A stretch of DNA of 64,000 bases from Christiangramia echinicola DSM 19838 (GTDB taxonomy: Bacteria; Bacteroidota; Bacteroidia; Flavobacteriales; Flavobacteriaceae). The number at the start of each line of letters is the position of its first letter. Positions within the stretch are counted from its first letter, which is position 1. The stretch spans positions 62,001-126,000 of the forward strand of contig NZ_AUHG01000019.1 of NCBI RefSeq assembly GCF_000423065.1, in the 5' to 3' direction. Under the pieces are notes generated by a model that saw only the letters and a program-made list of their open reading frames with translations, was not told where the DNA came from and ran no database searches. Below, piece by piece: positions 27,416 through 35,615 of the stretch. Both the position numbers and the translations under genes were made by a program.

Positions 27416-30184
27416 ATGCGTTTATACCTAAGTCTGCTTGGAATTCTAATTAGTAGTATGTCCTTTGCGCAGGAATTTCAAATTTCCGGGAAGGTCGTTG
27501 ATGACACTTCCAATCCACTTGAATCTGCAACAATTTATACAGAGATACCGGCAGATAGTAGCCTGGTGAGTTATACAATTTCAGAAAAGAATGGCTCTTT
27601 CCTGCTTAAGGGTAATACGGAGGCTAAAAAGCTTAATTTAATTATTAGTTACAATGGTTACGCTCCCCATCAACAGGTAATAGAGGTTAAGAAAAATATC
27701 GCTCTGGAGGATATTCAGCTTAAACTCATGGATAATGCCTTGGACGAGGTAACCCTTACTGCAACCCGGGCACCAATCACCATAAAGAAAGATACGCTGG
27801 AATTCAATGCGAATTCATTTAATACCCGTCAGGATGCTAATCTGGAAGATCTTATGAAAAAGCTACCTGGGGTTGAAGTAGATTCAGACGGGAATATTAC
27901 CGTTAATGGAAAACCGGTTTCCAGAATACTGGTAAACGGAAAAGAGTTCTTCGGAGATGATCCCAAGATCGCAACTAAAAATCTTCCGAAAGAAATAATT
28001 GATAAAGTTCAGGTTACAGATACCAAGACCAAAAGTGAAGAGTTTACAGGAAAGGCCGGGGATGCCGACAATAAGACCATTAATATTGAATTAAAGGAAG
28101 ACAAAAATAAAGGGTATTTCTCGAGATTAACAGCTGGTGGAGGAACAGATGATCGTTATGAACTAAGTGGAATAGGAAATTATTTTAAGGATGACCTTAG
28201 GGTGAGCGTTCTGGCGAGTTCAAATAATATTAATAGCTCTGGATTCAGTTTTGATGAAGTGTTTGATATGATGGGTGGTAATGCTCGTAGTGTAAGATTC
28301 AATAGTAATGGATCCTTTAGTATCAATGGTAATGGATTTGGGAGTAGTGGTGGTATTACTAAGTCTGAAACTGCCGGATTTAATTTTGTGAACGAATGGG
28401 AAAATGATATGGAGCTCAGCGTTGACTATTTCTATGGAAAAAATGATACCGAAACTCGTACCAGAATTGAGCGTGAAAATATTCTTCCAGATTCCAGATA
28501 CTTTACAAATTCTGAAAGTTCCAGTAACCTGGTTAATGACAGTCATAGGGCTAATTTAAGGTATGAGGTAGAGTTTGATACTTTAACCAGGCTTTCTATT
28601 AGTCCACGATTCAATGCTAATATTGGGTTTTCGTCAAGGAATAGGCTGGAAGAAACCCTTGATGAAAATAAGGAAATTCAAAATGCATCTGTTACCGATG
28701 AGATGGAAGATCTCGCTAGTGCAGATTTCACCAACCGGATAGATTTTATAAAAAGGTTTGGAGGGCGAGGATCCTATCTTCAGGTAGATCTGGATCATTC
28801 TCATAGTAAACAGCAAAATGATAATATTATTTTTTCTGAAAGTGTTTTTAGTTCAGGAGGAACAGATCAAATAGAGGTTCAGGATCAATTAATAGATCAG
28901 GATGAAAAGGAAAATTCATTTGGAATTGGAGTTTCCAAGCGAAGTGTCCTGGCAGACAAATTATTCCTAGATATTAATTATGAATTTTCAACTTCGAGAT
29001 CCAGGAATACCCGAAATGTATTCGATGCAATAGATGGTGATTACTCTGGTTTCAATGAACTTTTAAGTAATGATTTTGAGGTGGAGAGTTATAAACATAC
29101 TCCTAATGCCGGGGTTAATTATGAAGGTGAGAAATGGAGAATAAGTACCGAGTTAGGTCTTCTAAGTACTACACTTAAAACAGATAACTTTTTAGAAGAA
29201 GTTACCTTTGATAATACTTATAATAATTTATTTGTAGATGCAGATGTGCGCTATTCGCTAGAAAGGTCCAAGAGTGTAAGTTTAGGTTATAGCACTAATG
29301 CTGAAGTTCCTTCAGTTAGACAATTACAGCCTGTAATAGACAGAACAAATCCTCTAAATATTGTAGTGGGTAATCCTGAGCTTCAACCTACTTTTAATCA
29401 AAGGGTGAATTTTAATTTCAGGAATTTTGATTTTGCTAGTAGGAGTGGATTTTTCACGTATCTGTATTTTAATTTTACAGATAACCAGGTTGTTGCCACT
29501 AGCAGCCTCGATGAAAATTTTATTCGAAGAACTACCTATACAAATGTTGATGGTGTGATTAGCGGAAATCTTGGGGGATCATACACTAAAACTTTCAAAA
29601 AAGATGCTAGAGAACTGCGTATGCGTCTTAGAGCGAATGCCGGGTACAATCATAACGTAGGATTTATTAACGCGGTGAAGTATAATTCAGATCAATATAC
29701 TTTGAGTCCTGGAATTCAATTAACCTATGCAATAGATGATCTTTTCGAGATCAATCCTGGTTATACATTAAATTACAACGATATTAGATATGATATTAAT
29801 AGTGGAAGAGATCAAAGCTATGTGAATCATACTTTATCTTTAGAGGCTACAACATACTGGCCCAAAAATGTCGTTTTTGGAAATGATATTTCTTATAATG
29901 AATATGGTAATGTTTCTCCTGGGTTTGATAATACCTCACTACTTTGGAATATGAGTCTGGGCTATCAGTTCCTTAAGGAAAAAGCTACTCTAAAAGTGAA
30001 AGTTTATGATCTTTTGAATCAGAACGTCGATACACGAAGATTAGTTGGTGATGATTATATACAGGATGTGAATAATTTAATACTGCAGCGATACGGAATG
30101 TTGAGTTTTACATATAAATTCAGCAGTTTTGGTGGAGGAAAACCAGAAGGTAGAAGGGGTGGTAATCGAATAATAAGAATGTAG
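27416..30184 (+). CDS. TonB-receptor-like outer-membrane beta-barrel protein
   Basis: A 922-residue exported protein. The signal peptide (about 1-18, ending MSFAQ) precedes a carboxypeptidase-regulatory-like beta domain (about 20-105, FQISGKVVDDTSNPLESATIY). A plug-like region follows, with LEDLMKKLPGVEVDSDGNITVNGKPV. The rest is a long barrel, including LGYSTNAEVPSVRQLQPV and the NPLNIVVGNPELQPTFNQ motif common to this barrel family. It ends in a short Gly/Arg-rich tail (GGGKPEGRRGGNR) instead of a classic aromatic C-terminus. No SusD partner is adjacent, so it is not a standard SusCD pair. Ligand unknown. Confidence 0.87.
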   Translation: MRLYLSLLGILISSMSFAQEFQISGKVVDDTSNPLESATIYTEIPADSSLVSYTISEKNGSFLLKGNTEAKKLNLIISYNGYAPHQQVIEVKKNIALEDIQLKLMDNALDEVTLTATRAPITIKKDTLEFNANSFNTRQDANLEDLMKKLPGVEVDSDGNITVNGKPVSRILVNGKEFFGDDPKIATKNLPKEIIDKVQVTDTKTKSEEFTGKAGDADNKTINIELKEDKNKGYFSRLTAGGGTDDRYELSGIGNYFKDDLRVSVLASSNNINSSGFSFDEVFDMMGGNARSVRFNSNGSFSINGNGFGSSGGITKSETAGFNFVNEWENDMELSVDYFYGKNDTETRTRIERENILPDSRYFTNSESSSNLVNDSHRANLRYEVEFDTLTRLSISPRFNANIGFSSRNRLEETLDENKEIQNASVTDEMEDLASADFTNRIDFIKRFGGRGSYLQVDLDHSHSKQQNDNIIFSESVFSSGGTDQIEVQDQLIDQDEKENSFGIGVSKRSVLADKLFLDINYEFSTSRSRNTRNVFDAIDGDYSGFNELLSNDFEVESYKHTPNAGVNYEGEKWRISTELGLLSTTLKTDNFLEEVTFDNTYNNLFVDADVRYSLERSKSVSLGYSTNAEVPSVRQLQPVIDRTNPLNIVVGNPELQPTFNQRVNFNFRNFDFASRSGFFTYLYFNFTDNQVVATSSLDENFIRRTTYTNVDGVISGNLGGSYTKTFKKDARELRMRLRANAGYNHNVGFINAVKYNSDQYTLSPGIQLTYAIDDLFEINPGYTLNYNDIRYDINSGRDQSYVNHTLSLEATTYWPKNVVFGNDISYNEYGNVSPGFDNTSLLWNMSLGYQFLKEKATLKVKVYDLLNQNVDTRRLVGDDYIQDVNNLILQRYGMLSFTYKFSSFGGGKPEGRRGGNRIIRM

Positions 30185-30298
30185 TGAAAACAGATTTTCT
30201 TGATTATGGTCAAATTTGAAAGAAAATTTCCTGACAGAATTGTAGGCGACGTGTACTATGCCTAATTTATTGTGAGTTAAACGATTAAATTTTGAAAC

Positions 30299-30355
30299 AG
30301 CCTTCTTGATGCTTATATTTAGTAGAACTGAATATTAATCTTAAAGAGGAAGGCT
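30299..30355 (+). promoter_or_regulatory. Possible stem that hides the ribosome-binding site of the 49-residue peptide gene
   Basis: AGCCTTC (30299-30305) is complementary to GAAGGCT (30349-30355), which overlaps the purine-rich site GAGGAAGG (30346-30353) just before the ATG at 30357. The loop is 43 nt and the stem 7 bp, so stability is modest. Confidence 0.3.
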
Positions 30356-30356
30356 T

Positions 30357-30506
30357 ATGGAAATTTTTACTGATTTTGTTCACAATTATAACAAATCGCT
30401 TCAAGGTTTAAACATCTTTGCGAAAATTGGGGTTACTCTTGCTTTGGCACTAATTCTTATCGCTGTGATAGGAGCCATTGTGAACGTGATTGTATTCAAC
30501 GTATAA
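30357..30506 (+). CDS. 49-residue membrane peptide
   Basis: ATG 30357, TAA 30504-30506. The product has a polar N-terminus (MEIFTDFVHNYNKSLQGLN) and one long hydrophobic helix (IGVTLALALILIAVIGAIV), ending NVIVFNV. A purine-rich GAGGAAGG lies 3 nt before the ATG, which is unusual for this lineage and argues that the frame is translated, although the spacing is short. It is isolated between the barrel gene and a structured intergenic block. Function unknown. Confidence 0.55.
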   Translation: MEIFTDFVHNYNKSLQGLNIFAKIGVTLALALILIAVIGAIVNVIVFNV

Positions 30507-30577
30507 TTGTTGAATTATTTAATTTTTCAAGACATTTTATTATTTGACCCGGTTAACTCTGGGCAGGTAATTATTAG

Positions 30578-30618
30578 TATATCCTGAAGGATATAATATG
30601 GACTGGATAAAACAGTCC
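30578..30618 (+). repeat. Two adjacent hairpins upstream of a terminator
   Basis: The first is TATATCCT (30578-30585), GA, AGGATATA (30588-30595). The second is GGACTG (30600-30605), 7 nt, CAGTCC (30613-30618). They stand directly before the terminator hairpin at 30630-30655, giving three inverted repeats in about 80 nt. Confidence 0.55.
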
Positions 30619-30629
30619 TGTAAAATATA

Positions 30630-30655
30630 AAAGTCCGATCAATCGATCGGACTTT
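30630..30655. terminator. Strong hairpin, probable bidirectional terminator
   Basis: Eleven-base perfect stem AAAGTCCGATC (30630-30640), loop AATC, GATCGGACTTT (30645-30655), with T-rich sequence after it. It lies between the 49-residue peptide gene and the convergent 84-residue gene. Confidence 0.8.
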
Positions 30656-30717
30656 ATTTATTTAAAGGGTGATGTTTAATTTTCGGGCTACCTTTTTATC
30701 GGGTTAAAGATCATATT

Positions 30718-30972
30718 CTAATGTTTACAACAGAAGGAGCATAAGCGTACATGTTTAAATTCTTTTTTTCCGGCCAGGAGGATTTTTTCAAAATTCTCAA
30801 ATTCACCTAATTTAATCCTGCCAGATCTATCAGGTAAAAGCTCGCAGGCTTTAGAATGAATTACATGATCTTTTCCTAATCGGGCCTTTTTTTCAATGTA
30901 AAAACAAAAACTAATTTCACCTTTAATGATTGGTAACGAAAAGTGATTTAAGAGAAATGTTTTTAAGTTCAT
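30718..30972 (-). CDS. 84-residue protein with a His/Cys pattern, function unknown
   Basis: A small soluble protein with no signal peptide. The second half has the spacing H-x3-C (IHSKACELLP) followed some 40 residues later by C-x2-C-C-x-H (CSFCCKH), a layout reminiscent of small zinc modules of the Ada N-terminal type (His and Cys, then Cys-x-x-Cys after GK/EF-like segments). This is inference from residue spacing only. A TAnnTTTG box lies 16 nt upstream of the ATG, which supports the gene being real. It is monocistronic. Confidence 0.6.
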   Translation of the reverse strand: MNLKTFLLNHFSLPIIKGEISFCFYIEKKARLGKDHVIHSKACELLPDRSGRIKLGEFENFEKILLAGKKEFKHVRLCSFCCKH

Positions 30973-30987
30973 TCAAAAGATTTCCCG

Positions 30988-30995
30988 CAAAATTA
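30988..30995 (-). promoter_or_regulatory. -7 promoter box of the 84-residue gene
   Basis: TAATTTTG on the minus strand matches TAnnTTTG, 16 nt before the ATG. The nearest TTG (31010-31012) is only 14 nt away, shorter than usual. Confidence 0.4.
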
Positions 30996-31273
30996 TGTGA
31001 CTGTTTGGTCAAAGATGTTTACAGAAAGTCAAATTTTAATTACAAGTTTTAATAAATGGTTATTCTGAATTTTTGATCCTGTACCCAGCTCAATTGCAAA
31101 ATCGGTATAAAGATGCTGGTGAATAGATCATAATTTTCAATTGTATGGGGATCAGTTATTATCATTACCAAGATAGGGACTAGTGATAAAAGACCTATAA
31201 AATAAGTTCGTGTGGGATGTAAGATGAGGGAGCTTAAGTTATTATGATTTTAACGAAAAGCTCATAAAATAAA
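30996..31273. other. Gene-free stretch between the 84-residue gene and tRNA-Phe
   Basis: About 280 bp (335 bp if counted from 30973 to the tRNA) with stop codons in all frames and no hairpin, repeat or RNA signature that I can identify. Confidence 0.6.
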
Positions 31274-31302
31274 AAAACCCGCTTCATTTGAAGCGGGTTT
31301 TT
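31274..31302. terminator. Terminator downstream of tRNA-Phe
   Basis: Stem AAACCCGCTTC and GAAGCGGGTTT around ATTT, flanked by an A-run on the left (a T-run on the minus strand) and TTTTT on the right. It lies 5 nt beyond the tRNA 3' end on the minus strand. Confidence 0.88.
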
Positions 31303-31307
31303 AAAGG

Positions 31308-31380
31308 TGGTGCCTCCAGGAATCGAACCAGGGACACAAGGATTTTCAGTCCTTTGCTCTACCAACTGAGCTAAGGCACC
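31308..31380 (-). tRNA. tRNA-Phe (anticodon GAA)
   Basis: 73 nt without an encoded CCA. The acceptor stem GGTGCCT pairs with AGGCACC, with discriminator A. The D arm contains AGCTCAGTTGGTAGAGC, the anticodon loop CTGAAAA gives GAA, and the T arm has GGTTCGATTCC. All cloverleaf parts are intact. It has its own promoter upstream and terminator downstream, so it is a single-gene unit. Confidence 0.97.
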
Positions 31381-31401
31381 AGTTGCTTTGTTAAGCGGTG
31401 G

Positions 31402-31432
31402 CAAATATAATTTCATTTTTAGGAACTCACAA
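31402..31432 (-). promoter_or_regulatory. Bacteroidetes-type promoter of tRNA-Phe
   Basis: Minus strand: TTG (31430-31432), 20-nt spacer, TATATTTG (31402-31409), a full match to the -33/-7 consensus, 22 nt upstream of the tRNA 5' end. Confidence 0.8.
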
Positions 31433-31484
31433 AGGAAATATTAAAAAAATGCTTTTGTATTTTCGCTATTTAAAGAAAACAGGA

Positions 31485-32216
31485 ATGAATTTAGTTATTG
31501 ATGCCGGGAATACTTCAGTAAAGACTGCTGTTTTTCAAAACAATAGATTAATTGAGAAGCAAATTTTTACTAAAGAAAAATTTTCAGTAGAATTTGAAAA
31601 AACTCAAAAAAAATATCCTGAAATCAGAAATTCGATTGTTTCCAGTGTCACTTTTGATGAATTAAATATGATTTCTGAGGTCAAAAAGGTATTTCAGGTT
31701 ATGGAATTTAATAATTCTACCCCTGTTCCTTTTGAAAATAAATATGCCTCACCAGAAACTTTAGGGAAAGACAGGATCGCTTTAGTAGCTTCTGCAGTTA
31801 ATTCTTTTGCAAAGAAAAATGTTCTAATCATAGATGCAGGTACATGTATCACCTACGATCTAAAAACATCAGAAGAAAAATATCTGGGCGGTGCAATTTC
31901 TCCCGGTTTAAGTATGAGATTTAAAAGTCTGCACAAGTTTACGGCAAATTTACCGTTAGTTACTCCGAAGCCAGAAGCTGATTTAATTGGTGATACTACC
32001 GAGAATAGCATATTATCTGGAATTATTAACGGGATTAAAATGGAATTAAAAGGGACTATAGAATCTTATAGCTCTCAATTTGAAGATTTAACAGTTATTT
32101 TTACAGGAGGTGATAGTCAAATTTTGTCTATACCATTAAAAAATAGCATATTTGCCAACTCAAATTTTTTGTTAGAAGGACTTAATTTCATTCTAGAATT
32201 TAACAAGACTCAATGA
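31485..32216 (+). CDS. coaX: Type III pantothenate kinase
   Basis: A 243-residue kinase that phosphorylates pantothenate in the first step of coenzyme A synthesis. Family motifs are visible: LVIDAGNTSVKTAVF at the N-terminus, TLGKDRIALVASAV in the middle, and LIIDAGTCITYDL with GGAISPGLSMR. I chose ATG 31485, since it places the first strand and the DAGNT phosphate loop at the family's usual position. The longer frame from 31398 would run through the tRNA promoter. Its TGA overlaps the next ATG (ATGA), so the following outer-membrane gene is translationally coupled. Confidence 0.93.
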   Translation: MNLVIDAGNTSVKTAVFQNNRLIEKQIFTKEKFSVEFEKTQKKYPEIRNSIVSSVTFDELNMISEVKKVFQVMEFNNSTPVPFENKYASPETLGKDRIALVASAVNSFAKKNVLIIDAGTCITYDLKTSEEKYLGGAISPGLSMRFKSLHKFTANLPLVTPKPEADLIGDTTENSILSGIINGIKMELKGTIESYSSQFEDLTVIFTGGDSQILSIPLKNSIFANSNFLLEGLNFILEFNKTQ

Positions 32217-33457
32217 TAAAACGATTTATAGTAATCGTAGCTTTTTTTTCGGCATTCATAGCTGAAGCACAGGAAAACGTTTCTTCGCCTTATTCGTATT
32301 ACGGCATTGGTTTAACCAACTTTAAGGGAACCGTAGAGAATAGATCTATGGGAGGATTAAGTATCTTTGCAGATAGCATACATATCAATATGCAAAACCC
32401 TGCAAGTTACGGTAGGTTAAAGATGACTAATTACTCTATTGGAGCCAGTCATGATCGTATTAATCTTAAATCGGATGTTGCCAGTGATAATGCAAAGATC
32501 ACATCCCTGGATTATTTATCCCTTGCCTTCCCGGTGAGTGATAAAGTAGGGATTGGATTGGGAGTTGTGCCGTATACCTCTGTAGGTTACAGGATCCTTG
32601 ATACTGAAGAAGGTTCCGCTAGTTTATTAAATGGTAGAGGAGGGATGAATAAAGTGTTCCTTTCTGCTGGTTGGGCGGTGACCAACGAATTAAGTGTGGG
32701 AGTAGATGCGAATTATAATTTCGGAAACTTTCAGAATTCCCAGAGTATAAATCGGGGAGAGCTGCAATATGGAACCACAGATGTAAACAGGTCTGATATT
32801 AAAGGATTTACCTTTAACTTTGGGGCTAATTATCAAAAAATGATAAACGAGACCCTGACATTGCATGTTTCATCTACCTATGCTCCGGCAATGGATCTGG
32901 ATTCAGAGAATGGTAGAGCGATTTCTACGGTAGATTTTTCTGGAGGGACTGGTCGTGTTATAGATTTTAGAGAGCTGGATCTTGCTAATACACAGTTTGA
33001 ATTTCCTTCTAAGGTGAGCTTAGGTGCTGGACTTGGAGAAAGAAATAAATGGTTTGTAGGAGCAGAGTATGCGAATGTTGGTTCTTCTTCTTATGAAGAT
33101 AGTTTTAGTTTTAGAGGTGATAACGGGGAGTATGAAGATGCTTCTCAGATTTCTGTGGGAGGATTTTATATTCCACAATATAACTCGTTTTCAAGTTACT
33201 TTGAACGAGTAGTTTACAGGGCTGGATTTAGGTTTGATGAGACCGGTCTTATTGTAAATGATGAGCCTATAAATGAGTTTGGCATGTCTTTTGGATTAGG
33301 TTTGCCAGTTGGGTCAAACTTCTCCAACATTAATTTAGGAATCGAGCTTGGGCAAAGAGGTACCAGGGATTCAGGATTAATTCAGGAGAACTTTTTAAGA
33401 CTGTCTATTGGGCTGTCATTAAATGATAAATGGTTCACTAAGAGAAAATTTAATTAA
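32213..33457 (+). CDS. Outer-membrane beta-barrel protein, function unknown
   Basis: A 414-residue exported protein with a signal peptide (about 1-19, ending AEAQ). The mature part begins NVSSPYSYYGIGLTNF, has MQNPASYGRL and LSLAFPVSDKVGIGLG-like alternating strands, and continues as strands to the end, resembling FadL-like or porin-type barrels of Bacteroidetes. No TonB box or plug is seen. It is coupled to coaX by a 4-nt overlap and followed by a TPR protein and lptC, which suggests a role in envelope assembly or transport. The ligand cannot be inferred. Confidence 0.82.
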   Translation: MIKRFIVIVAFFSAFIAEAQENVSSPYSYYGIGLTNFKGTVENRSMGGLSIFADSIHINMQNPASYGRLKMTNYSIGASHDRINLKSDVASDNAKITSLDYLSLAFPVSDKVGIGLGVVPYTSVGYRILDTEEGSASLLNGRGGMNKVFLSAGWAVTNELSVGVDANYNFGNFQNSQSINRGELQYGTTDVNRSDIKGFTFNFGANYQKMINETLTLHVSSTYAPAMDLDSENGRAISTVDFSGGTGRVIDFRELDLANTQFEFPSKVSLGAGLGERNKWFVGAEYANVGSSSYEDSFSFRGDNGEYEDASQISVGGFYIPQYNSFSSYFERVVYRAGFRFDETGLIVNDEPINEFGMSFGLGLPVGSNFSNINLGIELGQRGTRDSGLIQENFLRLSIGLSLNDKWFTKRKFN

Positions 33458-33477
33458 CCACTACAATAAACGACAAA

Positions 33478-34851
33478 ATGAAAAAGAGATTTCTAGCACT
33501 AGTAACAATTGCTTTGTCTGGTTTAGGGTCTGTAAGTGCACAATCAGGAGATTGTACTACTATGGCTGCTTTAGCCTATGACGACGCAAAGGCAAAAAAT
33601 TATGAGGCTGCTTATCCTGCTTTACAAAAGGTAAGAGAAGAGTGTCCTAAGTATAATCTTGCGACCTATCAATATCTTGAAAGAGCAATCGAGTTCAAAA
33701 TTGATAAAGCTGAAGAAGGAGATAAGAAAGAATTAGTTGAAGAGCTAATTGGAGTTTGGGAACAAAGACTGGAGCTTTATCCTGAGAAAACTTCAAAAGG
33801 TAAAATATATTCAGATATTGCGTTATTAAAGTTTGATAACAAAATTGGAGATAAAGAAGATCAGTACATGGCTTTTGATAAAGCTTATACTGAAGATAAA
33901 GATAACTTTAAGAGTCCAAAAGGTCTTTATGCATATTTTGACCTGATGGCTGAAATGCAGGATGAAGGTGAAAAAACTCTTCAGGATGTATTTGATAGCT
34001 ACGATAGAGTATTTACTAAGATCGAAGAAGAAGAAAACGAAGCTGCAGAAAACCTTGCTCCATTATTGAAAAAACAAGAAGAAGGTGAAAGTCTTACTTC
34101 AAAGGAGCAAAAACAGATCAAGTATGCAGAGATCAACCTTGCTAACTACAGTAAAGTTAAAGAGGCTATTAATGCAAAGCTTGGTGCAAGAGCAGATTGT
34201 GATAACTTAATTCCTTTATACAATAAGGATTTTGAATCTAAAAAGACAGATGTTGCATGGTTGAAGAATGCTAATGCAAGACTTTCTGCTAAAGATTGTA
34301 CTGAAGATCCATTGTTTATCAAGGTTTCTGAAGCGCTACATAGATTAGAGCCTTCTGCAAAGTCTGCGTATTCTTTAGGTCAGTTAGCTGAATCTGAAGG
34401 AGACAGAGCTAAAGCGCTGGACTACTATAATGAAGCTGCAGAACTTGAAACGAACAAGTCAGATCAGGCTAAGATTTATTACAGAATAGCTAGTAACTAT
34501 AAAGAAAAAGGTAGTTATGGTCAGGCAAGAAACTTTTATAATAAAGCTCTTAAGGCGAAGCCATCATTAGGTAGTGCTTACCTTCAGATCGCGAATATGT
34601 ATGCTCAGAGTGCTAATAATTGTGGTGAAGATGCATTCAGTAAAAGAGCGGTATACTGGTTAGCTGCTGAATATGCTTCAAAAGCCGCAAGAGTAGATCC
34701 ATCTATCTCTAGTAATGCAAATCAAGCTGCTGCTGCTTATAAAGGTAGAGCGCCACAGAAATCTGATGTATTCCAGTCTAGTAAAAATGCTGGTGATGCA
34801 ATCTCGATTGGATGCTGGATAGGAGAAACTGTTCGTATCCCGAGTCTATAA
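33478..34851 (+). CDS. Periplasmic tetratricopeptide-repeat protein
   Basis: A 457-residue protein with a signal peptide (about 1-21, ending SVSAQ). It is largely helical. C-terminal TPR motifs are clear around residues 295-390 (AYSLGQLAESEGDRAKALDY, IYYRIASNYKEKGSYGQA). The centre is Glu/Lys-rich. Paired cysteines occur in CTTMAALA, EECPKY, ADCDNL, CTEDP, NNCGED and IGCWIG. The C-terminal ending GDAISIGCWIGETVRI looks conserved in this protein group. Likely a periplasmic scaffold, and its place before lptC suggests envelope work. No known partner is proven. Confidence 0.82.
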   Translation: MKKRFLALVTIALSGLGSVSAQSGDCTTMAALAYDDAKAKNYEAAYPALQKVREECPKYNLATYQYLERAIEFKIDKAEEGDKKELVEELIGVWEQRLELYPEKTSKGKIYSDIALLKFDNKIGDKEDQYMAFDKAYTEDKDNFKSPKGLYAYFDLMAEMQDEGEKTLQDVFDSYDRVFTKIEEEENEAAENLAPLLKKQEEGESLTSKEQKQIKYAEINLANYSKVKEAINAKLGARADCDNLIPLYNKDFESKKTDVAWLKNANARLSAKDCTEDPLFIKVSEALHRLEPSAKSAYSLGQLAESEGDRAKALDYYNEAAELETNKSDQAKIYYRIASNYKEKGSYGQARNFYNKALKAKPSLGSAYLQIANMYAQSANNCGEDAFSKRAVYWLAAEYASKAARVDPSISSNANQAAAAYKGRAPQKSDVFQSSKNAGDAISIGCWIGETVRIPSL

Positions 34852-34856
34852 GATAG

Positions 34857-35426
34857 ATGAAACTCACATATAGTAATATAATTTCAGGCATTGTCACGCT
34901 CATAGGCGTGACAATGCTTTTTTCATGCGAAGGTAATCTCCAGGAAGTGAGAGCCTTTAGTTTAGAGGAAGATGCACCTCAGGCAATAGCCGAAGGCATC
35001 AATTTAAAATTTACAGATTCTGGAAGGTTAGTAGCAACACTAAAGAGTCCGAGAATGCTGGACTACACCAACAAATCTTTTCCTTACCGTGAATTTCCAG
35101 ATGGGGTAGAAGTAGAGTTCTTTGATGAACAAAACAAAAAAAATACGGTAAATGCAGATTATGGGATCGTGTATGAGAATACCAAGCTCATAGATTTGCA
35201 GGGGAATGTTGTTATTTTAACTGCAGATAGTACAAAATTAGAAGCCAGCCAGATATTCTGGGATCAGGATAGAAGCTGGATATTCACAGATAAGCCTAAT
35301 ACCATTAGATTTCCAGACGGTTCTTATACAGATGATCTAGGTTTTGATTCTAATCAGGATTTCAGTAATTTTCGATCTAGAACCAATACAGGTATACAAA
35401 TTATAGAAGAAGAAAAGGATGAGTAA
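34857..35426 (+). CDS. lptC: LptC-family LPS export protein
   Basis: A 189-residue protein with a lipoprotein-like signal (LFSCEG, Cys about 24). In many proteobacteria LptC is instead anchored by a membrane helix. The mature part has repeating beta strands of the LptC/OstA kind: KFTDSGRLVATLKSPRM, GVEVEFFDEQNKKNTVNADY and LIDLQGNVVILTADSTKL. This fits the periplasmic bridge that moves lipopolysaccharide from LptBFG to LptA. It overlaps the next small gene by 8 bp and follows the TPR gene by 5 bp. Confidence 0.88.
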   Translation: MKLTYSNIISGIVTLIGVTMLFSCEGNLQEVRAFSLEEDAPQAIAEGINLKFTDSGRLVATLKSPRMLDYTNKSFPYREFPDGVEVEFFDEQNKKNTVNADYGIVYENTKLIDLQGNVVILTADSTKLEASQIFWDQDRSWIFTDKPNTIRFPDGSYTDDLGFDSNQDFSNFRSRTNTGIQIIEEEKDE

Positions 35427-35610
35427 ATTTTTTAGATATTTTGAATATGCATATTTGTTCTTTGCAGCATTCTTTATTTTTGAAGCAATAAGAATTTGGA
35501 ATACTGAAAGAAATAGAGCCTATTTGTTCCTATTCTTTGTTTGTATCGCCATCTTTATGTTCTTCTTCAAAAGACGTTTTAGACGTAAGTATGAAGATCG
35601 TAATAAATAA
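35419..35610 (+). CDS. 63-residue membrane protein
   Basis: Two hydrophobic segments (about residues 8-25 and 33-49) and a basic C-terminus (KRRFRRKYEDRNK). It overlaps lptC by 8 bp and precedes the CNNM gene by 5 bp, so it belongs to the operon. No known domain is recognised. The aromatic-rich helices (FRYFEYAYLFFAAFFIFEA) and small size suggest an accessory of the neighbouring membrane proteins. Confidence 0.72.
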   Translation: MSKFFRYFEYAYLFFAAFFIFEAIRIWNTERNRAYLFLFFVCIAIFMFFFKRRFRRKYEDRNK

Positions 35611-35615
35611 CCTGA

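Noticed and set aside
28260-28380. Gly/Asn/Ser-rich stretch in the barrel gene as a possible repeat
   Set aside because: It is a low-complexity loop in a beta-barrel protein with no exact nucleotide repeat.
31398-31484. Longer coaX frame and a 60-residue minus-strand frame over tRNA-Phe
   Set aside because: They run through the tRNA promoter and the tRNA itself; CoaX begins naturally at ATG 31485.
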